Source: Streptomyces ferrugineus (GTDB lineage: Bacteria; Actinomycetota; Actinomycetes; Streptomycetales; Streptomycetaceae). Taken from it: 64,000 bases of DNA. The stretch is from the NCBI RefSeq assembly GCF_015160855.1, contig NZ_CP063373.1, positions 4,526,001 to 4,590,000 of the forward strand. Direction: 5' to 3'. Below the pieces are notes generated by a model that did not search any database, was not told the DNA's origin, and worked only from the letters and a program-made list of their open reading frames with translations. Positions within the stretch are counted from its first letter, which is position 1. Every line of letters starts with the position of its first letter. The position numbers were made by a program, and so were the translations under genes. This document shows, piece by piece, positions 37,463-47,523 of this stretch.

Positions 37463-39091
37463 TCACAGCGTGGTCGACGCCCTCTCCGGCTGGGGCGCGT
37501 GATGCAGGTCGAACGCCGGGGATTCGGACCGGATCCTCGGCAGGGTGAGGAAGTTGTGGCGCGGCGGCGGGCAGGAAGTCGCCCACTCCAGGGAGCGGCC
37601 GTAGCCCCAAGGGTCGTCGACGTCGACCGGCTTGCCGTACTTGGCGGTCTTCCAGATGTTGTAGAAGAACGGCAGGAACGACAGCCCGAGCACGAACGAG
37701 AACACGGTCGACAGCGTGTTGAGCGCCGTCAGTCCCTCCACCGCCAGATAGTCCGGAATCCGGCGCTGCATTCCGTTCACACCCAGCCAGTGCTGGACCA
37801 GGAAGGTGCCGTGGAAGCCGATGAACAGCGTCCAGAACGTCATCTTGCCGAGCCGCTCGTCGAGCATCCTGCCGGTGAACTTGGGCCACCAGAAGTGGAA
37901 GCCGGAGAACATCGCGAAGACGACGGTGCCGAAGACGACGTAGTGGAAATGGGCCACCACGAAGTACGAGTCGGACACGTGGAAGTCCATCGGCGGCGAG
38001 GCCAGGATGACACCGGTGAGGCCGCCGAAGACAAAGGTGAGAAGGAAGCCGGTCGCCCACAGCATCGGTGTCTCGAAGGACAGCGAGCCCTTCCACATCG
38101 TGCCGATCCAGTTGAAGAACTTCACGCCCGTGGGTACGGCGATGAGGAACGTCATGAAGGAGAAGAACGGCAGCAGGACGCCGCCGGTGACGTACATGTG
38201 GTGGGCCCACACGGTCACGGACAGGCCCGCGATGGCGATGGTGGCCGCGATCAGACCCATGTAGCCGAACATCGGCTTGCGGGAGAAGACCGGGATGACC
38301 TCGCTGATGATGCCGAAGAACGGCAGCGCGATGATGTACACCTCGGGATGGCCGAAGAACCAGAAGAGGTGTTGCCACAGCAGGGCTCCGCCGTTGGCGG
38401 GGTCGAAGATGTGGGCGCCGAACTTGCGGTCCGCCTCCAGGGCGAACAGGGCGGCCGCCAGGACCGGGAAGGCGAGCAGGACCAGCACCGCGGTCAGCAG
38501 CACGTTCCACACGAAGATCGGCATGCGGAACATGGTCATGCCGGGGGCGCGCATGCAGATGATGGTGGTGATGAAGTTGACCGAGCCGAGGATGGTGCCG
38601 AAGCCGGAGAAGGCCAGGCCCATGATCCACATGTCGGCGCCGATGCCCGGGGAGCGGACCGCGTCCGACAGCGGGCTGTAGGCGAACCAGCCGAAGTCGG
38701 CCGCGCCGTCGGGGGTGAGGAAGCCGCCGACCGCGATGAGCGAGCCGAACAGGTACAGCCAGTAGGCGAACATGTTCAGCCGGGGGAAGGCCACGTCCGG
38801 CGCGCCGATCTGCAGCGGCATGATCCAGTTGGCGAAGCCGGCGAACAGCGGCGTCGCGAACATCAGCAGCATGATCGTGCCGTGCATCGTGAACGCCTGG
38901 TTGAACTGCTCGTTCGACATGATCTGCAGACCGGGTCGAGCCAGCTCGGCGCGCATCAGCAGCGCCATCACGCCACCGATCACGAAGAACGCGAACGACG
39001 TGACCAAATAGAGCGTTCCGATCGTCTTGTGGTCGGTGGTGGTCAGCCACTGGACGGCCCTGACGCTCTTGATGTCTCTGATCCTCTTCAC
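37463..39091 (-). CDS. ctaD: Cytochrome c oxidase subunit I (aa3 type), second copy
   Basis: A 542-residue 12-helix haem-copper oxidase subunit. Haem and CuB ligands are present: [24 protein letters not shown] (with the Tyr cross-link position), [10 protein letters not shown] and the [11 protein letters not shown]is pair. The C-terminal tail ends [18 protein letters not shown]. Sequence is close to the usual Streptomyces CtaD, but no ctaC, ctaE, ctaF or cytochrome bc gene is near, so it is probably a paralogue used under special conditions. The GTG at 39091 begins VKRIRDIKS; a GTG at 39115 is also in frame. Confidence 0.88.
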   Translation of the reverse strand: MKRIRDIKSVRAVQWLTTTDHKTIGTLYLVTSFAFFVIGGVMALLMRAELARPGLQIMSNEQFNQAFTMHGTIMLLMFATPLFAGFANWIMPLQIGAPDVAFPRLNMFAYWLYLFGSLIAVGGFLTPDGAADFGWFAYSPLSDAVRSPGIGADMWIMGLAFSGFGTILGSVNFITTIICMRAPGMTMFRMPIFVWNVLLTAVLVLLAFPVLAAALFALEADRKFGAHIFDPANGGALLWQHLFWFFGHPEVYIIALPFFGIISEVIPVFSRKPMFGYMGLIAATIAIAGLSVTVWAHHMYVTGGVLLPFFSFMTFLIAVPTGVKFFNWIGTMWKGSLSFETPMLWATGFLLTFVFGGLTGVILASPPMDFHVSDSYFVVAHFHYVVFGTVVFAMFSGFHFWWPKFTGRMLDERLGKMTFWTLFIGFHGTFLVQHWLGVNGMQRRIPDYLAVEGLTALNTLSTVFSFVLGLSFLPFFYNIWKTAKYGKPVDVDDPWGYGRSLEWATSCPPPRHNFLTLPRIRSESPAFDLHHAPQPERASTTL

Positions 39092-39196
39092 GCCCCGCCT
39101 GTGTCCGCGCCCCACCCGCACGTCACACTCGAGTGACGCGACGAGAATCACGGAATCGGGTGTGACGATCCGGCGGGTGCCGGACACGAACGGGAC

Positions 39197-39730
39197 ATGA
39201 GCAACGACGAGATCTTCGCCGCTGCCTATCGCGAGCACTACTGGGCGGTCAGCCGCTATGTCGCGCGGCGACTGGACGGGCGTACGAGCGAGGTCGAGGA
39301 AGTGGTGGCGGAGGTGTTCACCGTCGCCTGGCGCCGCCGCGCCGATCTGCCGGACGCCCCGCTGCCCTGGCTGTACGGCGTGGCACGCAACTGCCTGGCG
39401 AACGCGGTACGCGGCTACGGGCGCCGTCGGCGGCTGGTCGACCGCCTCGGCAACGACGACGCGGCGCACGGCCGGCACCTGGTGGCCAGCCCCGACGCGG
39501 AGGCGCCCGGCGCCTGGGTGCACGAGGCGCTGGCCCGGCTGTCGGCGGCCGACCAGGAGGTGCTGCGGCTGACGGCGTGGGAGGAACTCGGCGTCGAGGA
39601 ACTGGCCGTCGCCCTCGGCTGCGGCCGACGGGCCGCGTCCATGCGGCTGCACCGGGCCCGTCGCCGACTGAGAGCCGAGATCGACCGTGTGAGCCCGACG
39701 ACCGCGCCCAAGGAACGAAGCCATGGCTGA
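39197..39730 (+). CDS. ECF-type RNA polymerase sigma factor
   Basis: A 177-residue sigma-70 family protein. Region 2 is [37 protein letters not shown] and region 4 [45 protein letters not shown] single chain without a SnoaL extension fits the ECF class. It overlaps the anti-sigma-like gene by 8 bases, the usual arrangement for a regulator and its inhibitor. Confidence 0.88.
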   Translation: MSNDEIFAAAYREHYWAVSRYVARRLDGRTSEVEEVVAEVFTVAWRRRADLPDAPLPWLYGVARNCLANAVRGYGRRRRLVDRLGNDDAAHGRHLVASPDAEAPGAWVHEALARLSAADQEVLRLTAWEELGVEELAVALGCGRRAASMRLHRARRRLRAEIDRVSPTTAPKERSHG

Positions 39731-40712
39731 CGAACTCGAACTGCTGCGCAGGGCCAACCCGGTACCGGTCGACGGCCCGCACTACGGCGACGGCCCGCTG
39801 GACCACCACGCCGAACGGCACCTCGACCGGCTGCTGCGCGAGCGGCCGCCCGCCCCCCGCCGCCGTACCCGGCCGGCCTGGGGTCTCGCGGCCACGGCCG
39901 TCGTCGTCGCGCTCGTGTCGGCCCTGCTGCTCACCGGCCGGACCACCGCCCCCGCGGTCGCCGCACCCCGCCCGCTGGTGGTGCGGGCCGACTCCACGCC
40001 CGTACCGCTGAAGCGGCTGGCCGAGCGTGCCGAGCAGGCGGCGTCGGCGGACTCGCCCGCGCTGCGCAAGGGCACCCATGTGCAGTCGTGGAGCCTGGCC
40101 ATGAGCGACGCCGATCCGCCGGTCACCCTCCCGCGGGAGACGATCGTGCGCTGGAACGACGACGACAGCCACACGGAGATCGTGGTGGCGACCGACCCGC
40201 GCCACCCCGGCCGACCGGTCCTCACCGACGAGGGCGGCGAACCGCGCCTGGTCGACGACGGTCACGTCCTCACCAGACGGACCCATCCGCCGAGTTGGAG
40301 CGACGCCCCGCCGGAGTCCCGGCCCCCGCACGACTCCGCGGCCCTGCACGACTACCTGGAGGAGACGGAGCGCGCCTTCCTGTCGGACCACTCGCAGCCG
40401 CTGTCCACCGCCGAACTGCTGGACGCCACCAAGACCCTGCTCGACCACTGGACCCTCGGCACCCGCGAGTCGGCCGCGCTGGCCCGGCTGCTGGCGGACG
40501 CCCAGGGGCTGCGGCCCGTCGGCCAGGTGACGGACCGGCTGGGGCGGCGCGGGCAGGCGTACGTGTACGACGGTCGAGGCAGCCGCCGGATGCTGATCCT
40601 GGACCCCGCCAACGGCGCCGTGCTCGGGCTGGAGGCGACCTTCACCCGCGACGACGCCGAGTTCGGCGTGCGGGCCGGTGACGTGATGGAGTACAGCGCC
40701 TGGATGCGCTGA
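39723..40712 (+). CDS. CU044_5270-like membrane protein, probable anti-sigma partner
   Basis: A 329-residue protein with one predicted membrane helix ([19 protein letters not shown]) after a cytoplasmic N-terminus, then an extracytoplasmic mixed domain. This is the CU044_5270 family, which accompanies ECF sigma factors in actinomycetes. An anti-sigma role is suggested by overlap with the sigma gene (ATG 39723 inside it); no zinc anti-sigma HxxxCxxC motif is visible, so the mechanism is uncertain. Confidence 0.72.
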   Translation: MADELELLRRANPVPVDGPHYGDGPLDHHAERHLDRLLRERPPAPRRRTRPAWGLAATAVVVALVSALLLTGRTTAPAVAAPRPLVVRADSTPVPLKRLAERAEQAASADSPALRKGTHVQSWSLAMSDADPPVTLPRETIVRWNDDDSHTEIVVATDPRHPGRPVLTDEGGEPRLVDDGHVLTRRTHPPSWSDAPPESRPPHDSAALHDYLEETERAFLSDHSQPLSTAELLDATKTLLDHWTLGTRESAALARLLADAQGLRPVGQVTDRLGRRGQAYVYDGRGSRRMLILDPANGAVLGLEATFTRDDAEFGVRAGDVMEYSAWMR

Positions 40713-40770
40713 CCGGGGACGACTGCCGCGGCCGGACCGGACGTGACCGGCCCGCCGCCGCACGTGCCCT

Positions 40771-40807
40771 GAAGGTCCAGGTCAGTCGTCCCGTGACCTG
40801 GACCTTC
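40771..40807. terminator. Hairpin terminator after the anti-sigma gene
   Basis: A perfect 14-base stem (40771-40784 with 40794-40807) around a 9-base loop lies between convergent genes ending at 40712 and 40821, so it can serve both directions. Confidence 0.85.
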
Positions 40808-40820
40808 GGCAGCGTCCTCC

Positions 40821-41186
40821 CTACTCGTCCCATGCCTCGATCATGATCTGCCGGGAGATCCTTCCGTCGCGCAGCGTGATCATCGACTCGGACATGACCC
40901 GCACGCCGTCCGCGTACTCACAGGACTCGCTGTAGGCCGCACGGTCACCCTGGACCACGCATCCCTCCAGCTTGTGCGTCATGTTGCGGTTGTAGACGTC
41001 GGTGAGCATCTCGGCTATCTCGCCACGGCCGTGCAGCACCTTGGGGTGGCTCGGCTGCGCGTTGCGGTTGACGACGCGGATCTCCGCGTCGTCCGTGTAG
41101 AGCGACAGCAGCGTGTCCGGGTTCTGTCCTTCTACAGCCCGGCGCAGTGTCTCGGTGTCGAATGCGGGGGTTGCGGCGGTGCCCAT
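40821..41186 (-). CDS. SnoaL-like nuclear transport factor 2 family protein
   Basis: A 121-residue NTF2-fold protein. The pattern LSLYTDDAEIRVVN, HGRGEIAEMLTDVYNRNMTHK and MITLRDGRISRQIMIEAWDE is typical of SnoaL-like enzymes or ligand-binding proteins; no substrate can be inferred. The ATG at 41186 has a GAGGAGG site upstream. It ends next to the hairpin terminator. Confidence 0.82.
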   Translation of the reverse strand: MGTAATPAFDTETLRRAVEGQNPDTLLSLYTDDAEIRVVNRNAQPSHPKVLHGRGEIAEMLTDVYNRNMTHKLEGCVVQGDRAAYSESCEYADGVRVMSESMITLRDGRISRQIMIEAWDE

Positions 41187-41355
41187 GGTGACCTCCTCGG
41201 AGGCCCGCGGCACGAAGACGCCGGCCGCGAGGGCCTCACTTCCGAGCCTCCTCCGCCCCGCCGGGCTCGGCAAGCGCTGCCGGAGCACTGGGCCTGACGG
41301 GTGAGGGGCGCCGGCCGGCCGTGTCCGGTGGCGGGTCGGTCGCGTTGCGGAAAGC

Positions 41356-41676
41356 ATGATCTCAACACGACGTATCGCCGCCGCCGTTGGTCTCGCAGTC
41401 GGTGTCACCGGCCTCGCCGCTCCGCTGGCGAACGCGGGCACGGCGGACGCCTCGACCGCCTCGAAGGCCGGAATGCTCAACCCGGTGACCACCCTCGACC
41501 AGCTCGCGGTGTCCGGAGTTCCCGCGGACCGCAGGGCGAAGATGCCGCTGCCGTCCCAGCAGCTGGCCCGGCTGGACCAGCTCAAGGAGCTGAGCCGGCA
41601 GCAGCAGCGGCCGCAGCAGCAGATCAAGGCCGTCGACACGCCGGTCACCAGGATGCTGCCCGCCGTCGACCTCTGA
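41356..41676 (+). CDS. Small secreted protein with Gln-rich tail
   Basis: A 106-residue protein. A signal peptide (MISTRRIAAAVGLAVGVTGLAAPLANA) leads to a mature region of about 78 residues with MLNPVTTLDQLAVSGVPADRR, then a helical Gln/Arg run (SRQQQRPQQQ). I do not recognise a family. It diverges from the SnoaL-like gene and ends before a strong terminator. It may be secreted or cell-wall-associated. Confidence 0.7.
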   Translation: MISTRRIAAAVGLAVGVTGLAAPLANAGTADASTASKAGMLNPVTTLDQLAVSGVPADRRAKMPLPSQQLARLDQLKELSRQQQRPQQQIKAVDTPVTRMLPAVDL

Positions 41677-41689
41677 GGCGCCGCACCCC

Positions 41690-41720
41690 GAAGGGCCGCC
41701 CGGGTACCGGGCGGCCCTTC
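41690..41720. terminator. Hairpin terminator between convergent genes
   Basis: A 14-base perfect stem (41690-41703 with 41707-41720) with a 3-base loop sits between the small secreted protein and the leftward PLP decarboxylase gene. Confidence 0.87.
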
Positions 41721-41745
41721 GCATGTGCCGAGAGTGACGTGCCGT

Positions 41746-42945
41746 CTACCCAGCGGTGTCCAGGAAGTGGAAACCGGGCCTCGGGTGCATCAGGAAGTCG
41801 TGGTGGGAGATGTTCCACGCATACGCCCCCGCCAGCGCGAACGCCACCCGGTCCCCGGCCCGCAGCCCGGCCGCCGGCACCCGGCGGGCCAGGACGTCCT
41901 TCGGGGTGCACAGCTGCCCCGCCAGGGTGACCGTCCCGCCCTCGGCGGCCGGCCGCGGCCACGGGTGCGGCCAGGCGTCCACCGGCAGGACGGAACACGG
42001 CTGGTCGTGCCCCTTGGTCGCCGGGGTGCGCAGATGGTGTGTGCCGCCGCGGACCACGGCGAACTCCTCGCCGTGGCTGTGCTTCACGTCCAGTACTTCG
42101 GTGGCGTACCAGCCGCAGTACGCCGTCAGCGCCCGTCCCGGCTCGATACGCAGGGTCAGCTCCGGATGCCGCTCGGTCAGCCGGGCGAGCCCCGCGCCGT
42201 AGGCCGTCCAGTCGAAGCGGTGCTCCGGGGCGCCGTAGTCGACGTGCATGCCGCCGCCGACGTTCACCTCCTCGAGCCGCACCCCGAGGCCCGTCGCCCA
42301 CGAGACGACGGACTCAGCCACCGCCACCTGCTCCGCGGCCTCCAGCCCGCTGGCCAAGTGGGCGTGGATGCCGCGCAGTTCGAGCTGCGGGTGGCTGCCG
42401 TCGGTGAGCCGCCGGATCACCGGCTCGGCCCGTGCGGGGTCCATGCCGAACGGCGTCGGCCGGCCGCCCATCGCCAGCGAGCTGCCCGCCAGCGACCCGT
42501 CGGCCACCGGCAGGTTGACGCGCGCCAGCACGGCCACCCGCCGCCCCGGCGCCACCCGCCGCGCCAGCTCGGCCAGCATGCGCAGCTCGTACTCGCTCTC
42601 GACGTGGAAGCGCTCGACTCCCTGCTCCAGCGCCGCCGTCACCTCGTCCGGAGTCTTGCCGGGGCCGCCGAAGGCCAGCGGGCGTCCCGGTACGGCCTTG
42701 GCGACATGGGCGACTTCGCCGCCCGAAGAGACCTCGTAGCCGTCGACGTACGGGCCGAGCGCGCCGAGGATCTCCGGCTCCGGGTTGGCCTTGGCGGCGT
42801 AGTACAGCTCGACCCGCTCCGGCAGCGCGTCCCGCACGGCGGCGGCGTGGGTGCGCAGGGCCGCCAAGTCGTAGACATACGCGGGGAGTTCGGTCGAGTC
42901 GAGGGACAGGACGCGGTCGCGGACCGCGGGCGTGGGCGGCGTCAT
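41746..42945 (-). CDS. PLP-dependent type III (alanine-racemase fold) decarboxylase, PvsE-like
   Basis: A 399-residue enzyme of the diaminopimelate/ornithine decarboxylase fold. The PLP Lys lies in YYAAKANPEPEIL near residue 50. HAHLASGLEAAEQVAVAE, EVNVGGGMHVDYG and RIEPGRALTAYCG are the conserved phosphate- and substrate-binding segments; the C-terminal CTPKDVLAR and GAYAWNISHHDFLMHP are also typical. In vibrioferrin synthesis PvsE decarboxylates a serine-derived intermediate to ethanolamine; that role is inferred from gene order. It overlaps the upstream NIS synthetase gene by ATGA. Confidence 0.85.
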   Translation of the reverse strand: MTPPTPAVRDRVLSLDSTELPAYVYDLAALRTHAAAVRDALPERVELYYAAKANPEPEILGALGPYVDGYEVSSGGEVAHVAKAVPGRPLAFGGPGKTPDEVTAALEQGVERFHVESEYELRMLAELARRVAPGRRVAVLARVNLPVADGSLAGSSLAMGGRPTPFGMDPARAEPVIRRLTDGSHPQLELRGIHAHLASGLEAAEQVAVAESVVSWATGLGVRLEEVNVGGGMHVDYGAPEHRFDWTAYGAGLARLTERHPELTLRIEPGRALTAYCGWYATEVLDVKHSHGEEFAVVRGGTHHLRTPATKGHDQPCSVLPVDAWPHPWPRPAAEGGTVTLAGQLCTPKDVLARRVPAAGLRAGDRVAFALAGAYAWNISHHDFLMHPRPGFHFLDTAG

Positions 42946-44690
42946 CGGGCGGCACCTCCGGTCGTGTCGCGCAGGACGTCCTCGGCGAGCGGCGACGGCA
43001 GCCGCACATACCCCGCGTCCCGGTCGGCCTTGCGTTCCCAGCGGGTGAGGAGATTGGCCTTGGCGGGCAGCGGCACGCCGGCGAGGAGGGCGGCCAGCCT
43101 TGGCGGGCAGCCCCGGTCGTCGGCGTACGCCCGGACCGTGTCGCGCACCCGGGCCCACAGCGCGGCCTCCGCCTGCGGGTACAGGTCGGCGAGGGCGGCG
43201 AGCAACTCGGCGACATGGTTGACCAGCAGGCAGTAGACGACGCGGTCCCAGCCGCGCTGCGCGTCGTACGTCATCGGCCCCGCGACCTCGGCCGGCAGCG
43301 CGCCGAGGGTGTCCTCGTGGTGGTCGGGGACCAGCTTGGTGCCCTCCAGGTCGCGGAACAGCACCTGCGCGGGCCGGCCGTCGCCGTCGACGCAGATCAG
43401 CACGTTCTGCAGGTGGGGCTCCAGGACCAGTCCGTGGTCGAAGTACGCGGACAGGACGGGCGGGACGAGGAGGTCGAGGTACGTCGACCACCAGTCGAGG
43501 GCCGTGCGTTCGTCCGCTCCCGCCAGGAGCCGGGACAGATGCGCGCCGCCGGTCGGGTACTCGTCGGCGACGGCGGCCGCGAGCAGGGGAGTGGCGCCGG
43601 GGGCGAGCCGGCTCGGCAGGCCCTCGCGGACGATCACCCCGAAGCCCTCGAACAGCGCGCGGTCCGGGGTGCCGTCCGGTCCCGGCAGGGCGAGTGTGCG
43701 GTAGGCGGGCTCGCGCAGCATGTCGCTGCCGGGGAAGCGCTCGGCCAGGTCGGCGAGGGCCGGGGCCAGGACGCGGGTCAGCGCGACGGCGCCGGACAGC
43801 TCGTAACTGCTGTTCTTGCGCAGACAGTTGGTGATCCGCACGTTCAGGCTGAACTTCAGGAAGGTCTCCCCGTCGTACAGCGTGCGCACCGACGCGGTGG
43901 CGGCGAACGGCTTCCCGCCGGGGCCCAGGTCGAGGACGTCGCCCCGGTCGAGGGCGGCGCGCAGCAGCGGGTGCTCGCGCAGCGTCTCGTACTGCCAGGG
44001 GTGCGCGGGCAGCAGCCGGTAGCCGTCGGGGACGTCCGTGTGCTGGCGGTCCAGCGGGGCGAGCGACGCGGGGCCGGCGCACTCCTCGGCGATGAGATGC
44101 GTACGGACGGCCAGGTGCCGCAGCGGGAAGGACGCGCCCACCTCGGGCGCGTACGCGGACCAGGCGCGCGGGTCGCCCGTGCGGGCCTTCGGGGTGGGGT
44201 GGAAGCGGTGGCCGAACAGCAGGGACTGCTCGGAGGCGAGGTAGGCGGAGAGCCGGTCGTCCGTGACTCCGGTCATGCGGGGGGCGGCCAGGGCCGTCCC
44301 GACCGCGTCGTGGCTGGAGACGATCTGCTCCAGGAACTCCTCGTTGCGCACCCCCGTCCGCAGCCACAGCTCGTCGTGCGTGTACTCGGCCAGCCGCCGC
44401 CAGTCCACCTCCGCCCAGTCCCCGCCGCGCTGCTCGCTCACCGGCCCGGTGAACCGGTGCGCGCCGAGCAGCGACGTACGGCGCAGGGCGACCCGCAGCA
44501 GGACACCGCGGCGCGGCAGCCGCAGCAGCAGACGGCCGTCGGTGACGACGCTCTGGTGCTCAGGGCCGGAGACCTCGCGCAGCAGGCAGTTGAGAAGGGT
44601 GTGGGCCACCACCTCGTCGGCGGTGGGCAGTTCGGCGGGGGCGACCGGGGCAGTGCCCTGCTCGGGGAGCGAGTCGGTCAGGGAGGGCAT
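42942..44690 (-). CDS. NRPS-independent siderophore synthetase (IucA/IucC family), PvsD-like
   Basis: A 582-residue ATP-dependent carboxylate-amine or -alcohol ligase. The family motifs are intact: LLPAHPWQYETL, KFSLNVRITNCLRKNSSYEL, EPHLQNVLICVDG and RDLEGTKL. A C-terminal FhuF-like region is present. It would activate citrate or another carboxylate and condense it with a partner. Fourth in the pvsABCDE-like order. Start ATG 44690 shares one base with the MFS stop (TGATG). Confidence 0.9.
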   Translation of the reverse strand: MPSLTDSLPEQGTAPVAPAELPTADEVVAHTLLNCLLREVSGPEHQSVVTDGRLLLRLPRRGVLLRVALRRTSLLGAHRFTGPVSEQRGGDWAEVDWRRLAEYTHDELWLRTGVRNEEFLEQIVSSHDAVGTALAAPRMTGVTDDRLSAYLASEQSLLFGHRFHPTPKARTGDPRAWSAYAPEVGASFPLRHLAVRTHLIAEECAGPASLAPLDRQHTDVPDGYRLLPAHPWQYETLREHPLLRAALDRGDVLDLGPGGKPFAATASVRTLYDGETFLKFSLNVRITNCLRKNSSYELSGAVALTRVLAPALADLAERFPGSDMLREPAYRTLALPGPDGTPDRALFEGFGVIVREGLPSRLAPGATPLLAAAVADEYPTGGAHLSRLLAGADERTALDWWSTYLDLLVPPVLSAYFDHGLVLEPHLQNVLICVDGDGRPAQVLFRDLEGTKLVPDHHEDTLGALPAEVAGPMTYDAQRGWDRVVYCLLVNHVAELLAALADLYPQAEAALWARVRDTVRAYADDRGCPPRLAALLAGVPLPAKANLLTRWERKADRDAGYVRLPSPLAEDVLRDTTGGAAR

Positions 44691-45874
44691 CAACGGCTCC
44701 AGCGGGTGCGCAGGTGCGAGGTGGGGAGAGCGAGGGCCGAGACGGCGGCGGCGGCACCGCCGATCAGCACGGGTGCGGCCGGTCCGAAGCGGGCGCTGCC
44801 CGCCGCCGCGGCCACGCCGGCGGCGACCGCGCCGGCCTTGGAGAAGAACTCGATCGAACCGAACAGCCCGCCGGGCGCCCGGCCCTTGGCGCAGTCGGCG
44901 GCCAGCACCGACAGACACACAAGACCAAGCGTGAGCCCCGCCCCCAGCAGCAGCCGTACGGCGATCAGGGCGGCCAGGGATCCGGCGACCGCGTGCCCGG
45001 CGAGCCCGAGCGCGATGCAGGTGAAGCCCAGCGCGAGCCCGGCACGCGGCCGATCCCGGAAGGCGGCGTGCACGGCCAGCGCCGCCACCAGATAGCACAG
45101 GTGGGGCAGGGCGAACACGACTCCGGACAGCGCCGGGGACGTGCCCGGGAGCCGGTCGTCGACGAGCACGATGAGGTAGGGGAAGGAGATGACGGTGGAG
45201 AACACGAAGGCGAACTCCAGGACGTAGAGGGTCTTCAGGGAGACGATCGGCTGAGCGGCGTCGACCGCCTCGGGTATGTGCTCCGGCTCCCGCGCGCGCT
45301 CGGGTTCGGGCAGCGCCGCCAGCAACAGGGCCGCCGTCAGCGGCAGTACGGCGAGCAGGGCGTACTGGCGGTGCGGGGACAGCCAGCCCGACAGCGAGCC
45401 GACCACGATCGGCGCGGCCACCAGCGCGGCCCGCGCACTTCCCTGCATCAGCGTGAGCGCCTTCGACAGCGCCGGGCCCTGGAGGGTCGCGCCCAGATAG
45501 CCGTTCGACGCGGCGAACGTGCCGCCCAGGATGCCCTGCAGCACCAGCGCGACGGTGAAGGTGGCCAGGGAGTCGGCCCAGCCCGCGAGCAGGAAGGACA
45601 CCGCGAGGCCCAACTGGGCGCGCAGCAGCAGCCGTTTGCGGCCGTAGCGGTCGGCGAGCCGCCCCCACAGCGGGGCGCCGAGCGCGCCGAACACCGTCGG
45701 CACGACATAGAGCACCCCGGCCCAGCGGGCGTTCCGGTCGCCCAGCTCCGGGAGGATCTCGGTGAGATACGGGGGCAGCCCCAGCGCGGCGAACGACGCC
45801 ACGAAGTAGCAGCCCGCCACCGCGTGCACCTGCGCGCGTCCGGACGCCGGCATCCGCAGCGCCTCGGCGCTCAT
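44690..45874 (-). CDS. MFS exporter, PvsC-like
   Basis: A 394-residue 12-helix transporter of the major facilitator superfamily. The signature loop GRLADRYGRKRLLL lies between helices 2 and 3. Its position between two siderophore synthetases matches PvsC, the vibrioferrin exporter, so secretion of the finished siderophore is likely (inference). It overlaps the upstream synthetase stop by ATGA. Confidence 0.86.
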   Translation of the reverse strand: MSAEALRMPASGRAQVHAVAGCYFVASFAALGLPPYLTEILPELGDRNARWAGVLYVVPTVFGALGAPLWGRLADRYGRKRLLLRAQLGLAVSFLLAGWADSLATFTVALVLQGILGGTFAASNGYLGATLQGPALSKALTLMQGSARAALVAAPIVVGSLSGWLSPHRQYALLAVLPLTAALLLAALPEPERAREPEHIPEAVDAAQPIVSLKTLYVLEFAFVFSTVISFPYLIVLVDDRLPGTSPALSGVVFALPHLCYLVAALAVHAAFRDRPRAGLALGFTCIALGLAGHAVAGSLAALIAVRLLLGAGLTLGLVCLSVLAADCAKGRAPGGLFGSIEFFSKAGAVAAGVAAAAGSARFGPAAPVLIGGAAAAVSALALPTSHLRTRWSR

Positions 45875-47523
45875 GCCGAACCCCCTTGGGGGAGCAGGTA
45901 GTTGGGGCCGGTCGTGTAGTGCTTGTTGATGTCGGCGGCGCCCGAACGCTCCTTGGACAGCAGCGTCCCGGCCGTCACCATCGCCTTCACCGGCAGCTCC
46001 GGCGCCTGCAGCACGCGAGCGCGCAGGACGTCCGCCGCGTCGCCGCCGAGCCGGTCGACCGCCTCGGTCAGCCGCTCGCGGACGAGCCGCAGCAGGGCCC
46101 GGCGGTGCCGCGTGGATCCGAAGGCGTAGGCGCCGGCGCACAGATGGACGGTGATCGTGGTGAACACGTCGGCGACCGGCCCGTCGTCCGTGCCGAGGAT
46201 CCGGGCGTCGTCGAAGTCCCATGGCCCGGGCAGGGCCGCGGCGAGCCGCTCGGTGTTGATCCGCGGCCCGTCGTTGTCCTTGAACAGCAGCCGAAGCTCG
46301 CCCGACCGCAGCACCAGGGAGACGTTCTGCTGGTGCGACTCCAGCGCGACGCCGTAGCCGAACAGCGTGGTCTGCCAGTCGAACAGCAGGGTCAGGGCCG
46401 CGTCCAGCAGGGCGAGCGGATCACCGCCGTAGAAGCGGTCGGCGAGCCCGTCGATCACCGGGCGTCCGTCCGGCGCCTCGGCCAGGAGCGCCGCCAGCGG
46501 CACCACCTCGCAGTCGTCGAGCCCGGCCGGGTAGCGGCGGCACAGCACGGCCAGCAGCTCGTGCCCGGCGTGGGCGTACGTCGTCTCGTCGGCGTGCAGG
46601 ACCGTGTCCCGGAAGCGGGGCTCGCGGGCGATCACCGCCTCCAGCAGCCGCTGGCCCACCGCTCCGTCGACCAGCGTGCCGGGCTTGATGGTGCGCTTGT
46701 TGCGCAGGCCCAGCGTGGCGGTGGCGAGGGGGAGTTTGAGGTGGACGCAAGGGTCGTCGACCGTGGCCACGGTCCGCATGGAGAGGGTCGGTACGACGTC
46801 CAGGCAGGCGCGGTCGGCCAGTACGGACCCGCCGGGCAGGGCGTCGACGGTCAGCGGATGCACGGGCAGCGTCACATGCGTGTCCCGCAGGTCGGGCAGG
46901 CCCAGCATGTCGGGCGTCGGCCAGAACTCCGGCAGCTTGCCCGCCACGGTGACCTCGTCCCAGGGCACGGCGAGCCAGCGCAGCGCGAAGCGCGGGCGGA
47001 ACTCCGGGGCGTACGCGCGCAGTTGCTCTTCCGTCAGCCCCGAGCGGCCGCGTGCCGTCGGGTAGACGGGGTGGTCGTGGCGGGCGGCGAGCGTGTCGTA
47101 CGCCAGGCTGCCGCCGAGGCCGTGCCCGACCGTGAGCCGGGCCATGACCTCCGCCCGTGTCGCCGTGTGCAGCCGCAGGGTCGCCAGCGTCTGACGGCAC
47201 TCCTCGGCGAACGCGTCGAAGCCGCCCCGGTCCTCGGGCTCGGCGAGCTCACGCAGCGCGCCGAGCACGCTGTCGTACGAGGTCAGCTCCGCACCGTCCG
47301 ACTCGCGTACGAGGACGGGCCGCCGGGCGGCGTACCGGCACTGGAAGCCGTCCTCGGCGACCGGCAGCAGCAGGGCGTCCTCTCCCGTGGCGAGCCGCAG
47401 CCAGGGGCCGTCCTGCTCGTGGACGGTCGTGCTGCGGGTGCGCAGGCCGACCACGTCCTCGCGCAGGAGGGCGCTCAGCACCCGGGTGAGGAGTTCCGCC
47501 TCCCAGCGGTCCGTCGCGGTCAC
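45871..47523 (-). CDS. NRPS-independent siderophore synthetase (IucA/IucC family), PvsB-like
   Basis: A 550-residue synthetase, divergent from the first: the HPWQ block is LPVHPLTVDALPG, the nucleotide region is VHLKLPLATATLGLRNKRTI and the ESHQQNVSLVL and FKDNDGPRIN blocks are present. A GTG start with GGGAGAT upstream overlaps the ATP-grasp gene by GTGA. The two synthetases probably act on different acids or amines. Confidence 0.87.
   Translation of the reverse strand: MTATDRWEAELLTRVLSALLREDVVGLRTRSTTVHEQDGPWLRLATGEDALLLPVAEDGFQCRYAARRPVLVRESDGAELTSYDSVLGALRELAEPEDRGGFDAFAEECRQTLATLRLHTATRAEVMARLTVGHGLGGSLAYDTLAARHDHPVYPTARGRSGLTEEQLRAYAPEFRPRFALRWLAVPWDEVTVAGKLPEFWPTPDMLGLPDLRDTHVTLPVHPLTVDALPGGSVLADRACLDVVPTLSMRTVATVDDPCVHLKLPLATATLGLRNKRTIKPGTLVDGAVGQRLLEAVIAREPRFRDTVLHADETTYAHAGHELLAVLCRRYPAGLDDCEVVPLAALLAEAPDGRPVIDGLADRFYGGDPLALLDAALTLLFDWQTTLFGYGVALESHQQNVSLVLRSGELRLLFKDNDGPRINTERLAAALPGPWDFDDARILGTDDGPVADVFTTITVHLCAGAYAFGSTRHRRALLRLVRERLTEAVDRLGGDAADVLRARVLQAPELPVKAMVTAGTLLSKERSGAADINKHYTTGPNYLLPQGGSA

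Noticed and set aside
37252..37548. A 98-codon frame with ATG start on the plus strand
   Set aside because: It lies out of frame with the recognisable ricin-lectin remnant and has no homology pattern.
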